Shown here: positions 50,784 to 58,896 of the stretch, piece by piece
Layout: each line of letters starts with the position of its first letter
Position numbering within the stretch: the stretch's first letter is position 1
Origin: Nocardioides sp. S-1144
Lineage (GTDB): Bacteria; Actinomycetota; Actinomycetes; Propionibacteriales; Nocardioidaceae
Assembly (NCBI RefSeq): GCF_005954645.2
Contig: NZ_CP040695.2
Location: 248,001 to 312,000, forward strand
DNA: 64,000 nucleotides
Direction: 5' to 3'
Translations under genes and position numbers: made by a program
Notes under the pieces: generated by a model
Database searches by the model: none
The model's input: the letters and a program-made list of their open reading frames with translations, nothing else
Told to the model about the DNA's origin: nothing

Positions 50784-51346
50784 CCCGCATGTTCGTGGCG
50801 GTGCAGCCCCCCGACGACGCCGTCGAGCACCTCGTCGAGTTCCTCGGGCCGCGGCGCGAGCACGGTGACCTCCGGTGGACGTCGTCCGAGCAGCTGCACG
50901 TCACCCTCGCCTTCCTCGCCGCCGTCCCCGACCGCGCGCTCGACGGGCTCGTCGAGGGGCTCGCCACCGCCGCGTCCCGCCGGACGCCGTTCGAGGCGAG
51001 GATCGCCGGCGGCGGGGCCTTCCCCGACGCGGCCCGGGCGAGGGTGCTGTGGGCCGGTCTCGACCTCGGCGCGGCGGCCCGCGAGGAGCTCGACCGGCTC
51101 GCGGTCGGTGCCCGGTCGGCCGCCAACCACGCCGGCGTCGCCCCGGACGGCCAGCGGTTCCGTCCCCACGTGACCCTGGCCCGGCTCGGGCGCCCGCAGG
51201 AGGTCACGCGGTGGGTCCGCCTCCTCGACACCTACGCCGGACCTCCCTGGACCGTCGACCGGGTCGCGCTCGTCGCCTCCCACCTCGGTGAGGGGGCGCG
51301 CCGCCGTCCGCGGCACGAGGTGGTGACCGAGGTCGTGCTCGGCTGA
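50780..51346 (+). CDS. thpR: RNA 2',3'-cyclic phosphodiesterase / 2'-5' RNA ligase
   Basis: A 188-aa protein of the 2H phosphoesterase superfamily. The two catalytic motifs are HVTL in SSEQLHVTLAFLAAV and HVTL in GQRFRPHVTLARL, the expected distance apart in an internally duplicated fold. Such enzymes open 2',3'-cyclic phosphates on RNA and can join 2'-5' ends in vitro. The GTG overlaps a 16-codon ORF; an ATG three codons later (MFVAVQPPDD) is an alternative start. Confidence 0.9.
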   Translation: MTRMFVAVQPPDDAVEHLVEFLGPRREHGDLRWTSSEQLHVTLAFLAAVPDRALDGLVEGLATAASRRTPFEARIAGGGAFPDAARARVLWAGLDLGAAAREELDRLAVGARSAANHAGVAPDGQRFRPHVTLARLGRPQEVTRWVRLLDTYAGPPWTVDRVALVASHLGEGARRRPRHEVVTEVVLG

Positions 51347-51457
51347 CGCCGCGCGGCATGGCACGGCGCGGGGTGGCGTGGTGTGGACCGCGCTCGCCAC
51401 CTGGTCGCAGTGAGCGGGCTCACACGAGCGGGGGCGCGGTGGCCTAGGTTGACCGTC

Positions 51458-52612
51458 GTGAGGATCGCAGTGGTGAGGGAGACCCGCGAGGGCGAGACGC
51501 GGGTCGCGCTCGTGCCCGAGCTGGTCGGCAGGCTGACCACGCTCGGCTACGACGTGCTCGTCGAGCCGGGTGCCGGTGAGCGCGCCCTCCTCGCCGACGC
51601 CGAGTACGCCGACGCCGGAGCCGTCCTCGACCCGGACGCCGTCGACGACGCCGACCTCGTCGTGTCCGTGCAGCCGCTCGACCCGGGCACGGTCCGGCGG
51701 CTGCGGCGCGGCGCCACGACGGTGTCCTTCCTCCCGGTCGGCCAGGAGCTCGGGCTGGTCGCCGACCTGCGCGACCTCGGCATCACCAGCCTCGCGATGG
51801 AGCTGGTGCCCCGCATCTCGCGGGCGCAGTCGATGGACGCGCTCAGCTCGCAGAGCCTGGTCAGCGGCTACCGGTGCGCGGTCGTCGCCGTCGGCCTGCT
51901 GCGCCGGTTCTTCCCCCTCAACATGACCGCGGCCGGCACCGTGCAGCCCGCGGAGGTCGTCGTCCTGGGGGCCGGGGTCGCCGGGCTCCAGGCGATCGCG
52001 ACCGCGAAGCGGCTCGGGGCCGTCGTCCGCGCCTACGACGTGCGCGCCGCGGCCGCCGAGGAGATCCGCTCGATGGGCGCCAAGGCCATCGAGCTCGACC
52101 TCGAGACGCTCGACGGTGCCGGCGGCTACGCCCGGGAGATGAGCGAGGACCGGGCGGCGCGGCAGCGCGAGCTGCTGGCGCCCTACATCGCGAACGCCGA
52201 CGCGCTGATCACCACCGCCGCCGTCCCGGGGCGCACCGCGCCGCTGCTGGTCGAGGCGGCCACGATCGAGCAGATGCGCCCGGGCTCGGTGGTCGTCGAC
52301 CTCGCCGCCGACAGCGGGGGCAACGTGGAGGGCGCCGTCGCCGGCACGATCGTCCGGATCGGGCACGCCCAGGTGTGGGGCGGGCGCAACGTCCCCTCGC
52401 AGATGCCGGGGCCGGCGTCCCGACTCTACGCCCAGAACATCGTCAACCTCGTCACGCTCCTCACGCGCGCCGACGCCGACGGCGCACCCACGCTCGACCC
52501 CGACCTCGACGACGAGATCCTCGCCGCCGCCTGCGTCACCCACGACGGCGTCGTCCGCCACGAACCCACCCGCGTCGCCCTCGAGGGCAACCCGGCCGAG
52601 GAGCGACCATGA
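51458..52612 (+). CDS. pntAA: NAD(P) transhydrogenase alpha-1 subunit (NAD-binding)
   Basis: A 384-aa soluble dI component of proton-translocating transhydrogenase, related to alanine dehydrogenase. The N-terminal motif is IAVVRETREGETRVALVPE, the substrate loop SLAMELVPRISRAQSMDALSSQS, and the NAD fold VVVLGAGVAGLQAIATAKRLGA. The mobile loop and RQRELLAPYIANADALITTAAVPGR are also typical. The GTG follows TAGGTT by 7 nt (leaderless). Its stop overlaps the first of two tandem 24-codon ORFs that separate it from pntAB, a very unusual spacing for this operon. Confidence 0.94.
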   Translation: MRIAVVRETREGETRVALVPELVGRLTTLGYDVLVEPGAGERALLADAEYADAGAVLDPDAVDDADLVVSVQPLDPGTVRRLRRGATTVSFLPVGQELGLVADLRDLGITSLAMELVPRISRAQSMDALSSQSLVSGYRCAVVAVGLLRRFFPLNMTAAGTVQPAEVVVLGAGVAGLQAIATAKRLGAVVRAYDVRAAAAEEIRSMGAKAIELDLETLDGAGGYAREMSEDRAARQRELLAPYIANADALITTAAVPGRTAPLLVEAATIEQMRPGSVVVDLAADSGGNVEGAVAGTIVRIGHAQVWGGRNVPSQMPGPASRLYAQNIVNLVTLLTRADADGAPTLDPDLDDEILAAACVTHDGVVRHEPTRVALEGNPAEERP

Positions 52613-52683
52613 GCACCCCACGCCGTTCTCCGGCTCCCCCGCTTCGCTCCGCCGCCGAACAACGCCGAGGGGACCCCGCATGA
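52609..52683 (+). CDS. 24-codon mini-ORF, first copy
   Basis: A short ORF encoding MSTPRRSPAPPLRSAAEQRR then GDPA. It is basic and Pro/Ala-rich, with no membrane or signal character. The ATG overlaps the pntAA stop (ATGA) and has GAGGAG 5 nt upstream; the stop overlaps the ATG of the second copy. It may be a translational relay rather than a functional peptide. Confidence 0.5.
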   Translation: MSTPRRSPAPPLRSAAEQRRGDPA

Positions 52684-52750
52684 GCACCCCACGCCGTTCT
52701 CCGGCTCCCCCGCTTCGCTCCGCCGCCGAACAACGCCGAGGGGACCCCGC
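52609..52750 (+). repeat. 71-bp perfect tandem duplication between pntAA and pntAB
   Basis: Two identical 71-bp units (52609-52679, 52680-52750) are followed by the first seven bases of a third, which are the first bases of pntAB. Each unit starts with ATGAGCACCCC and ends with GAGGGGACCCCGC, so each junction rebuilds a Shine-Dalgarno and an ATG. The ends also hold an imperfect inverted repeat (CGTTCTCCGGC and GCCGAACAACG), which could reflect a hairpin-forming mobile element. Perfect identity points to a recent event or active maintenance. Confidence 0.95.
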
Positions 52751-52754
52751 ATGA
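52680..52754 (+). CDS. 24-codon mini-ORF, second copy
   Basis: Identical in DNA and peptide to the preceding ORF. Its ATG overlaps the first copy's stop, and its own TGA overlaps the pntAB ATG, each as ATGA. GAGGGG inside the end of the first copy serves as its ribosome site, and the same sequence in this copy serves pntAB. Ribosomes could pass through all four frames by re-initiation. Confidence 0.5.
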   Translation: MSTPRRSPAPPLRSAAEQRRGDPA

Positions 52755-53062
52755 GCAACGACGTCACCTGGCTGACCTACATCGTCCTCAGCGTCTTCGT
52801 CGGCATCGAGGTGATCTCCAAGGTCTCCTCGACGCTGCACACCCCGCTCATGTCCGGCGCGAACGCCATCCACGGGATCATCCTGCTCGGCGCGATCCTC
52901 GTCGCCGGCAGCGCCGACGGCTTCGCGCTGGTGGTCGCGCTGGTGGCGATCGTGCTCGCGGCGATCAACATGGTCGGCGGGTTCGTGGTGACCGACCGGA
53001 TGCTGCAGATGTTCACCCGCAAGCCCCCGGCGAGGAAGCCCGTCGAGGGCGGGGGCGCCTGA
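52751..53062 (+). CDS. pntAB: NAD(P) transhydrogenase alpha-2 subunit (membrane)
   Basis: A 103-aa membrane protein with three hydrophobic segments (LTYIVLSVFVGIEVI, GIILLGAILVAGSADGFAL and VVALVAIVLAAINMVGGFVV). It is part of the proton-conducting dII domain in organisms with a split alpha subunit. LHTPLMSGANAIHGIILLG is the family signature. The ATG has GAGGGG 7 nt upstream and overlaps the second mini-ORF. Its stop shares one base with the pntB start (TGATG). Confidence 0.93.
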   Translation: MSNDVTWLTYIVLSVFVGIEVISKVSSTLHTPLMSGANAIHGIILLGAILVAGSADGFALVVALVAIVLAAINMVGGFVVTDRMLQMFTRKPPARKPVEGGGA

Positions 53063-54450
53063 TGCCGACCTGGGCCGAGGTCGTCTTCCTCGTCTGCGCC
53101 GTCGGGTTCATCCTCGCCCTCAAGGGCCTGTCGGGTCCGCGGACGGCGCGCACGGGCAACCTGGTCGGCGCCGGTGCCGCCGTCGTCGCGTGCGCGGTGC
53201 CGTTCCTCTACGCCGACCTCGACAACGTCGTGCTCATCCTGGTCGCCGTGGCCGTCGGCACGGTGGTCGGGGCCGTCGGCGCGCAGCGCGTCCAGATGAC
53301 CCAGATGCCGCAGATGGTCGCGCTGTTCAACGGCGTCGGCGGCGGTGCGGCCGCGCTGGTCGCCCTCCTCGAGCTCGAGCACCTCGCGGACGCCGCCGCG
53401 GTCGGCGTCGACGTCGAGGTCGCCTACCTGGTGGCGACGGCGTTCACGATCCTCGTCGGCGCGGTCTCGTTCTCGGGCTCGGTGATCACCTTCGCCAAGC
53501 TCCAGGACCTGATGACCTCGCGCCCGGTCGTCTTCCCCGGCCTGCCGGTCGCCTTCGGCGGGGTGTTCCTCGCCGGGCTGGTCGTGTCCGGGGTGATCGT
53601 CGACGAGCCGGTGGTGTGGGCCGGCGTCGTGCTCGCCGTGCTCGGCCTGGCGCTCGGCGTCCTGCTGGTGCTGCCGGTCGGCGGCGCCGACGTCCCGATC
53701 GTCATCTCGCTGCTCAACGCCTTCACCGGCCTCACCGTCGCCGCCGGCGGCTACGTGCTGCAGAACACCGTGCTCCTCGTCGCCGGCACCCTGGTCGGTG
53801 CCTCGGGCACGTTCCTCACGCTGCTGATGGCCAGGGCGATGGGGCGCTCGGTGTCCAACATCCTCTTCGGCGCGCTCCGGGGGGGCTCGACCCTCGGCGC
53901 CGGCGAGGCCTCCGACCGGCCGGTGCGCAGCGCCGGGCCCGAGGACGTCGCGATCCTCCTCGGGTACGCCGACCGGGTGATCGTCGTGCCCGGCTACGGC
54001 CTGGCCGTGGCCCAGGCGCAGCACACGTTGCGCGAGCTGGTCGAGGTGCTGCTCGCCCGCGGCACCGAGGTCGACTACGCGATCCACCCGGTCGCGGGCC
54101 GGATGCCGGGTCACATGAACGTGCTGCTCGCCGAGGCCCAGGTGCCCTACGAGCAGCTCAAGGAGATGGACGACATCAACGGCGAGTTCCGCCAGACCGA
54201 CGTCGTCCTGGTCGTCGGCGCCAACGACGTCGTCAACCCGGCCGCCCGCACCACGCCGAGCGCGCCGATCTACGGGATGCCGATCCTCGACGTCGACCAG
54301 GCGCGCCAGGTGGTCTTCCTCAAGCGCTCGATGCGACCGGGCTTCGCCGGCATCGAGAACGAGCTGCTCTTCGAGCCCACCACGACCCTGCTCTTCGGCG
54401 ACGCCAAGGACACCCTCGGCAAGGTGCTGGCCGCGACCAAGGCCCTCTGA
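53062..54450 (+). CDS. pntB: NAD(P) transhydrogenase beta subunit
   Basis: A 462-aa protein with about eight or nine N-terminal membrane segments (the rest of dII) and the C-terminal NADP-binding dIII domain. Landmarks are TQMPQMVALFNGVGGGAAALVALLE, SGSVITFAKLQDLM, VIVVPGYGLAVAQAQHTLRELVEVL, HPVAGRMPGHMNVLLAEA and DVVLVVGANDVVNPAARTTP. With the alpha subunits it couples proton entry to NADPH formation. It overlaps pntAB by one base. Confidence 0.95.
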   Translation: MPTWAEVVFLVCAVGFILALKGLSGPRTARTGNLVGAGAAVVACAVPFLYADLDNVVLILVAVAVGTVVGAVGAQRVQMTQMPQMVALFNGVGGGAAALVALLELEHLADAAAVGVDVEVAYLVATAFTILVGAVSFSGSVITFAKLQDLMTSRPVVFPGLPVAFGGVFLAGLVVSGVIVDEPVVWAGVVLAVLGLALGVLLVLPVGGADVPIVISLLNAFTGLTVAAGGYVLQNTVLLVAGTLVGASGTFLTLLMARAMGRSVSNILFGALRGGSTLGAGEASDRPVRSAGPEDVAILLGYADRVIVVPGYGLAVAQAQHTLRELVEVLLARGTEVDYAIHPVAGRMPGHMNVLLAEAQVPYEQLKEMDDINGEFRQTDVVLVVGANDVVNPAARTTPSAPIYGMPILDVDQARQVVFLKRSMRPGFAGIENELLFEPTTTLLFGDAKDTLGKVLAATKAL

Positions 54451-54505
54451 CGCCGCCCCACCCCGGTCTGCCCCGGTCGCACTGGCTCGGCACGCGGGGG
54501 AGGGG

Positions 54506-54516
54506 TTGTCAGACAA
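54506..54516. promoter_or_regulatory. Palindrome upstream of ohr
   Basis: TTGTCAGACAA is a perfect 11-bp inverted repeat with a single central base, 36 bp before the ohr start codon. Its place suits an operator for a MarR/OhrR-like repressor, although it does not match the AT-rich Bacillus OhrR site and no such regulator is encoded nearby. Confidence 0.4.
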
Positions 54517-54551
54517 GGAACACCGGCGGGCGGGGGGAGGTTCAGCCCCAC

Positions 54552-54983
54552 ATGACCAACACACCCACGAAGATCGTCTACACCGCCCGCGCCTCCGTCA
54601 CCGGTGGCCGCGCCGGCCACGCCCGGTCCGAGGACGGCGTCCTGGACCTCGACCTGACCGCCCCGAAGGAGACCGGCGGGCCGGGCACCGGCACGAACCC
54701 GGAGCAGCTGTTCGCCGTCGGCTACGGCGCCTGCTTCCAGGGTGCGCTCGGCCTGGCCGCCAAGAACGCCGGCGTCGACGCGTCCGGCTCGACGGTCGAC
54801 ATCGCGGTCGGCTTCGGTCCCGAGGGCGACTCGTTCGCCATCACCGCCGACATCACCGCGACCATCCCGGGCGTCGACGACGCCAAGGCGCAGGAGCTCG
54901 TCGAAGCCGCGCACCAGCTCTGCCCCTACTCCAAGGCCACCCGCGGCAACGTCCCCGTCACGGTGACCGGCAAGGGCGCCTGA
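54552..54983 (+). CDS. ohr: Organic hydroperoxide resistance protein
   Basis: A 143-aa OsmC/Ohr-family thiol peroxidase that reduces organic hydroperoxides, usually with lipoyl-protein help. The reactive Cys61 is in VGYGACFQGAL and the second Cys124 in HQLCPYSKATRGN; Arg20 and Glu51 at the active site are also present. The motif GTNPEQLFAVGYGACF separates Ohr from OsmC. A G-rich ribosome site (GGGGGAGG) lies 13 nt before the ATG. It is convergent with the ABC permease gene. Confidence 0.94.
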   Translation: MTNTPTKIVYTARASVTGGRAGHARSEDGVLDLDLTAPKETGGPGTGTNPEQLFAVGYGACFQGALGLAAKNAGVDASGSTVDIAVGFGPEGDSFAITADITATIPGVDDAKAQELVEAAHQLCPYSKATRGNVPVTVTGKGA

Positions 54984-55013
54984 GCCCCGAGCGCCGGGAC
55001 GTCCCGGCAGCGC

Positions 55014-56197
55014 TCAGGACCGGGCGTCGGAGAGAGCCTCGCGCAGGCCGATCCGGCGCCCGGTCTGCAGCAGGGTGCGCTCGTAGACCGCCGCCCCCAC
55101 CCGCACGAACAGCGCGGCCGCGGCCACCGTGGTGAGGATCGCGACCCCGAGCTGCCACAGCGGGACGTCGCCCTCGGCGAGCCGCGACGGCATCATCATC
55201 GTCGAGACGATCGGCAGCATCGAGACGACGGTCCTGACGCCGTCGCCGGCCAGCACCGAGACCAGGTACGGCGCGAACAGGATCATCTGCAGCGGCGCCG
55301 TCGTCGCGCCCAGGTCCTGCTGGCGCCCGGCCAGCGAGCCGGCGATCGACCAGAACCCGGCGAGCGCGACGAAGCCGAGCACGAAGAAGACCACGTACCA
55401 CCCGATCGCCGGGCCGACGACGCCGAGCGCGTGCCCGTTGCCGGTCGCGAGCAGCGCGACGACGCCGACCGCGGCGAGCAGCACGGTCTGCCCGACCGCC
55501 AGGACCGAGGTGCCGATGACCTTGCCCCACAGCAGCGTCCGGATCGGGACGGCGGCGGCCAGGATCTCCACGACCCGGCTCTCCTTCTCCTGCGTGACCG
55601 ACGAGGCGATCTGCATCCCGAACGTCAGCGCGGTGACGTAGAACAGCAGCACGAACACGAACGACGCCGCCGTGCGCAGGCCGGCGTCCTCGGCGTCGGG
55701 GTCGAGGAGGCGCTGGCCGACCTGGGTGCCGGCGGTGAGGGCCTCCAGGTCGACGTCCTGGGCGGCGGCGTTCTCCTGGGTGACCGCCTGCGAGACGGCG
55801 GCCCGCAGCGCCTCGCCGAGCACCGGCTCGACCTCGCCGTCGCCGACCAGCTCGTAGCCGTCGTCGGTGGCGAGCAGGGCGGCGTCGACGTCGCCCTCGC
55901 GCACGGCCTCCTCGGCCGCCGCGGGGTCGTCGTAGTCCTGGGCCTCGAGCTCGGTCCCGTCCTCGAGCGAGCCGGCGATCGACGACCCGCTGGCCACCAG
56001 GTCGCTGCTCGCGCCGCCGACCACCGCGACGTCGTAGGTCTCCTCGCCGTCGGGGAACAGCGTCACCGCGACCACGATCGCGACCAGGCCGAGGACGAGC
56101 GCGGCGACGGAGAACCGGAACGCCTTGCTGCGACCTGGGTGCTGACCTCGCGGGCGGCGACGACCCGCCAGAGCCCGGTCGTCCTGCGGCTGCTCAT
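55014..56197 (-). pseudogene. ABC-2 type exporter permease (NatB-like), frameshifted near the N-terminus
   Basis: The coding region spans 1184 nt, one short of a multiple of three. The first 21 codons (MSSRRTTGLWRVVAAREVST, then QV) are in one frame. The rest (SKAFRFSVAALVLGLVAIVV, a large external domain, then five or six C-terminal membrane segments) is in another. One G is missing on the plus strand near 56132, where GTCCGCAGC would restore an Arg. With it, a permease of about 394 aa results, resembling NatB/YhaP-type exporters. The restored start overlaps the ATPase stop by ATGA. Sequencing error or real decay cannot be told apart here. Confidence 0.7.
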
Positions 56198-57076
56198 CGG
56201 GTGACCTCCCGGAAGATCTCGGACAACGGCTGGCGCACCCGGGCGACCTCCTGGACCGGCCCGCGGGCCACGGCGGCGGCCACCAGGTCGGGCGCGCTGA
56301 GCCCGTCGAGGCTGACCACGGCGCTGGACCCGTCGACGTCGTCGACCACGACGCCGGCCAGGTCGCGCAGCCAGGCCGCGTCGACGTCGCCGGCGTGGAC
56401 GACGCGGGTAGCGGTCCGCGCCGCGGGCGCGCAGGTCCTCGACGGTGCCGGAGGCGACCACCCGGCCGCGCGCCAGCACCACGACGTCGTCGCACAGCCG
56501 CTCGACCAGGTCGAGCTGGTGGCTGGAGAACAGCAGCGGGAGCTGGCCGGCCTCGGCGCGCAGCAGCTCGATCATCGAGTCGACCGCGGTGGGGTCGAGG
56601 CCGGAGAAGGGCTCGTCGAGCACCAGCGCGGACGGCCGGTGCACCAGGGCGGCCGCGATCTGGACGCGCTGCTGGTTGCCCAGCGACAGGTCGTCGAGGA
56701 CGTCGTCGCGGCGCTCCTCGAGGCCGAAGTGGCCCAGCAGCGACGTCGCCCGGGCGGCGGCGTCGTCGGCGCCGAGCCCGTGCAGCCGGGCGAAGAAGAC
56801 CAGCTGCTCGTGCAGCTTCATCCGCGGGTAGAGGCCGCGCTCCTCCGGCATGTAGCCGAACGTCCGGCGCGCCTCGGCGGTGATCGGGGCGCCGTTCCAG
56901 AGCACCTCCCCGCCGCTGGTGCCCAGGACGCCCATCAGCATCCGCATCGTGGTGGTCTTGCCGGCGCCGTTGGCCCCCACGAAGCCGGTGACCCGGCCGG
57001 GGGTGACGGTGAAGGAGACGTCGTCGACCACCGTCGTCGAGCCGTAGACCCTGCTCAGCGAGCGCGCTTCCAGCAT
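56194..57076 (-). pseudogene. ABC exporter ATPase (NatA-like), frameshifted near the C-terminus
   Basis: The coding region is 883 nt, one base over a multiple of three. Residues 1-225 are a normal ABC ATPase: Walker A FVGANGAGKTTTMRML, signature LSLGNQQRVQIAAAL, Walker B ALVLDEPFSGLD and the switch His in FSSHQLDLVERL. After VEDLRARGADRY an extra base in the GGG run at 56406-56408 shifts the frame into Arg-rich nonsense. Removing it restores a normal end (VHAGDVDAAWLRDLAGVVVD through PLSEIFREVTR). The unshifted product would keep all ATPase motifs. A normal start lies at the ATG at 57076. Confidence 0.72.
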
Positions 57077-57132
57077 GCCCGCCAACGTAGGGGACGGCGC
57101 GACGCCCGGGACCGGGCGGGTCGCGGGGTGGG

Positions 57133-57774
57133 TCAGCCGGCGATGCCGTACAGCCGGTCGCCGGCGTCGCCGAGGCCGGGCACGATGTAGCCCTTCTCGT
57201 TCAGCCGCTCGTCCAGCGCGGCGGTGACCACGGTGACCGGCACCGGCAGGCCCTCGAGGGCGCGCTCGAGGTTGTCGCAGCCCTCGGGGGCGGCGAGCAG
57301 GCAGATGCAGGTGATGTCGTCGGCGCCCCGGTCGGTGAGGAAGCGGATCGCGGCCGCGAGCGTGCCCCCGGTCGCCAGCATCGGGTCGAGCACGTAGCAC
57401 TGGCGTCCGGACAGGTCCTCGGGCAGCCGCTCGGCGTACGTCGCGGCCTCGAGCGTCTCCTCGTTGCGCACCATCCCGAGGAAGCCGACCTCGGCGGTCG
57501 GCAGCAGCCGCATCATCCCGTCGAGCATCCCGAGCCCGGCCCGCAGGATCGGCACGACCAGCGGCTTCGGCGTCGCGAGCGTCACGCCGGTCATCGGCGC
57601 CACCGGCGTCACGATGTCGTCGGGGACGACGCGCACGTCGCGGGTCGCCTCGTAGGCCAGCAGGGTCACCAGCTCGTCGGTGAGGTTGCGGAACGTCGGG
57701 GAGTCGGTGCGCTCGTCGCGGAGCACGGTGAGCTTGTGGGCCACCAGCGGGTGGTCGACGACGTGGGTGCGCAT
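57133..57774 (-). CDS. upp: Uracil phosphoribosyltransferase
   Basis: A 213-aa enzyme of pyrimidine salvage that makes UMP from uracil and PRPP. The PRPP loop is [34 protein letters not shown] and the C-terminal uracil-binding segment [19 protein letters not shown] are characteristic. Typical UPRT length. The ATG follows TAAGGT by 6 nt (leaderless). It is divergent from the tadA partner gene, a gene order common in actinobacteria. Confidence 0.96.
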   Translation of the reverse strand: MRTHVVDHPLVAHKLTVLRDERTDSPTFRNLTDELVTLLAYEATRDVRVVPDDIVTPVAPMTGVTLATPKPLVVPILRAGLGMLDGMMRLLPTAEVGFLGMVRNEETLEAATYAERLPEDLSGRQCYVLDPMLATGGTLAAAIRFLTDRGADDITCICLLAAPEGCDNLERALEGLPVPVTVVTAALDERLNEKGYIVPGLGDAGDRLYGIAG

Positions 57775-57842
57775 GGCCGCACCTTAGTGCCGACGCGCCG
57801 AAAGGGCTTGACCACGTCCGACCGCACCCCGACGCTGGGGAC

Positions 57843-58328
57843 ATGGCCGAGACCCTCGACGAGGTCGACTTCGCCCTCGCCGCCTACCGCGACGACGGCG
57901 CGTGGGTGGTGCAGGAGCTGGCGCACGACCTCCCGGCCGACGTCGACACCCTGAGCGAGGCGCTGCGCCGCTTCCAGGGCGACGGCGGCGCGGTCGGGCT
58001 GGTCGCCATCGACGACGACTTCTTCCTCGTCCTGCGGGTCCAGGCCGGGCGCACCCGGCTGCTGCTCTCCGACATCACCGCGGCCGGGGAGTGGGACCTG
58101 GCCGAGACCGCCGTCGACTTCCTCCGGCTCCCGCAGCCCGACGACGACGACCAGCAGGCGCCGGCCGGCGACCTCGACCTGCTCGCCGACCTCGGTCTCG
58201 ACGCCGTCGCCCTCGAGGCGATGCTCGACGACCCCGACCTCTACCCCGACGAGCTGCTCTCCGACGTCGCCCGGCTGCTCGGCTTCGGCGCGCTCTTCGA
58301 CGACGTCGTCGGCCTCGCCCCGGCCTGA
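57843..58328 (+). CDS. tRNA adenosine deaminase-associated protein
   Basis: A 161-aa acidic protein of the actinobacterial family found next to tadA. Landmarks are VDFALAAYRDDGAWVVQELAHDL, VGLVAIDDDFFLVLRVQ, an Asp-rich linker and the C-terminal LYPDELLSDVARLLGFGALFDDVVGLAPA. Its biochemical role is not established; partnership with the deaminase rests on constant linkage. It is 64 bp upstream of tadA on the same strand. Confidence 0.88.
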   Translation: MAETLDEVDFALAAYRDDGAWVVQELAHDLPADVDTLSEALRRFQGDGGAVGLVAIDDDFFLVLRVQAGRTRLLLSDITAAGEWDLAETAVDFLRLPQPDDDDQQAPAGDLDLLADLGLDAVALEAMLDDPDLYPDELLSDVARLLGFGALFDDVVGLAPA

Positions 58329-58392
58329 GCGCCAGCACCCGGGGGCTGGTCGCCCGAGCGGCGCCGCACGTCCCGGCGTGGATGATGGGCCG

Positions 58393-58851
58393 GTGAGCAG
58401 GCACCGCTGGGACGACGCGATGGGGGCCGCCCTCCAGGAGGCGCGGGCGGCGCTGGCCACCGGCGACGTGCCGATCGGCGCGGTCGTGCTCGGGCCGGAC
58501 GCAGCGGTGCTCGGACGCGGCCGCAACGTCCGCGAGGCCGACCAGGACCCCACCGGCCACGCCGAGGTGGTCGCGCTGCGCGAGGCCGCCCGCACGCTCG
58601 GCTCCTGGCGGTTGGGCGGGTGCACCCTCGTCGTCACGCTCGAGCCCTGCACCATGTGCGCCGGGGCGGCCGTGCTGGCGCGGGTCGAGCGGGTCGTGTT
58701 CGCCGCCCACGACGACAAGGCCGGTGCCGTCGGGTCGCTGTGGGACGTCGTCCGCGACCGCCGGCTCAACCACCGGCCCGAGGTGGTCGCCGGGGTGCGC
58801 GCCGCCGAGTCGGTCGCGCTGCTCACGGACTTCTTCGGCGAACGCCGCTGA
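58393..58851 (+). CDS. tadA: tRNA-specific adenosine deaminase
   Basis: A 152-aa zinc deaminase that converts adenosine-34 of tRNA-Arg(ACG) to inosine. Zinc and catalytic residues are His56 and Glu58 in TGHAEVVAL, and Cys86 and Cys89 in EPCTMCAGA. The N-terminal ALQEARAALATGDVPIGAVVL is typical of TadA. The GTG at 58393 follows GATGAT by 6 nt; a GTG five codons earlier is possible. No second cytidine-deaminase gene is near. Confidence 0.93.
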   Translation: MSRHRWDDAMGAALQEARAALATGDVPIGAVVLGPDAAVLGRGRNVREADQDPTGHAEVVALREAARTLGSWRLGGCTLVVTLEPCTMCAGAAVLARVERVVFAAHDDKAGAVGSLWDVVRDRRLNHRPEVVAGVRAAESVALLTDFFGERR

Positions 58852-58896
58852 ACCGGCGGCGATGACTCCGGTCGGCGGGTCGGGTCAGCACCTGCC

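Noticed and set aside
52426..52767. Minus-strand repeat protein over the pntAA/pntAB junction
   Set aside because: Its apparent internal repeats are the complement of the 71-bp duplication; it lacks a ribosome site and family similarity and overlaps pntAA.
56100..56420. Programmed ribosomal frameshifting in the ABC pair
   Set aside because: No classical slippery heptamer with a downstream structure is evident at either site, and two opposite shifts would be needed in two different genes. Error or decay is simpler.
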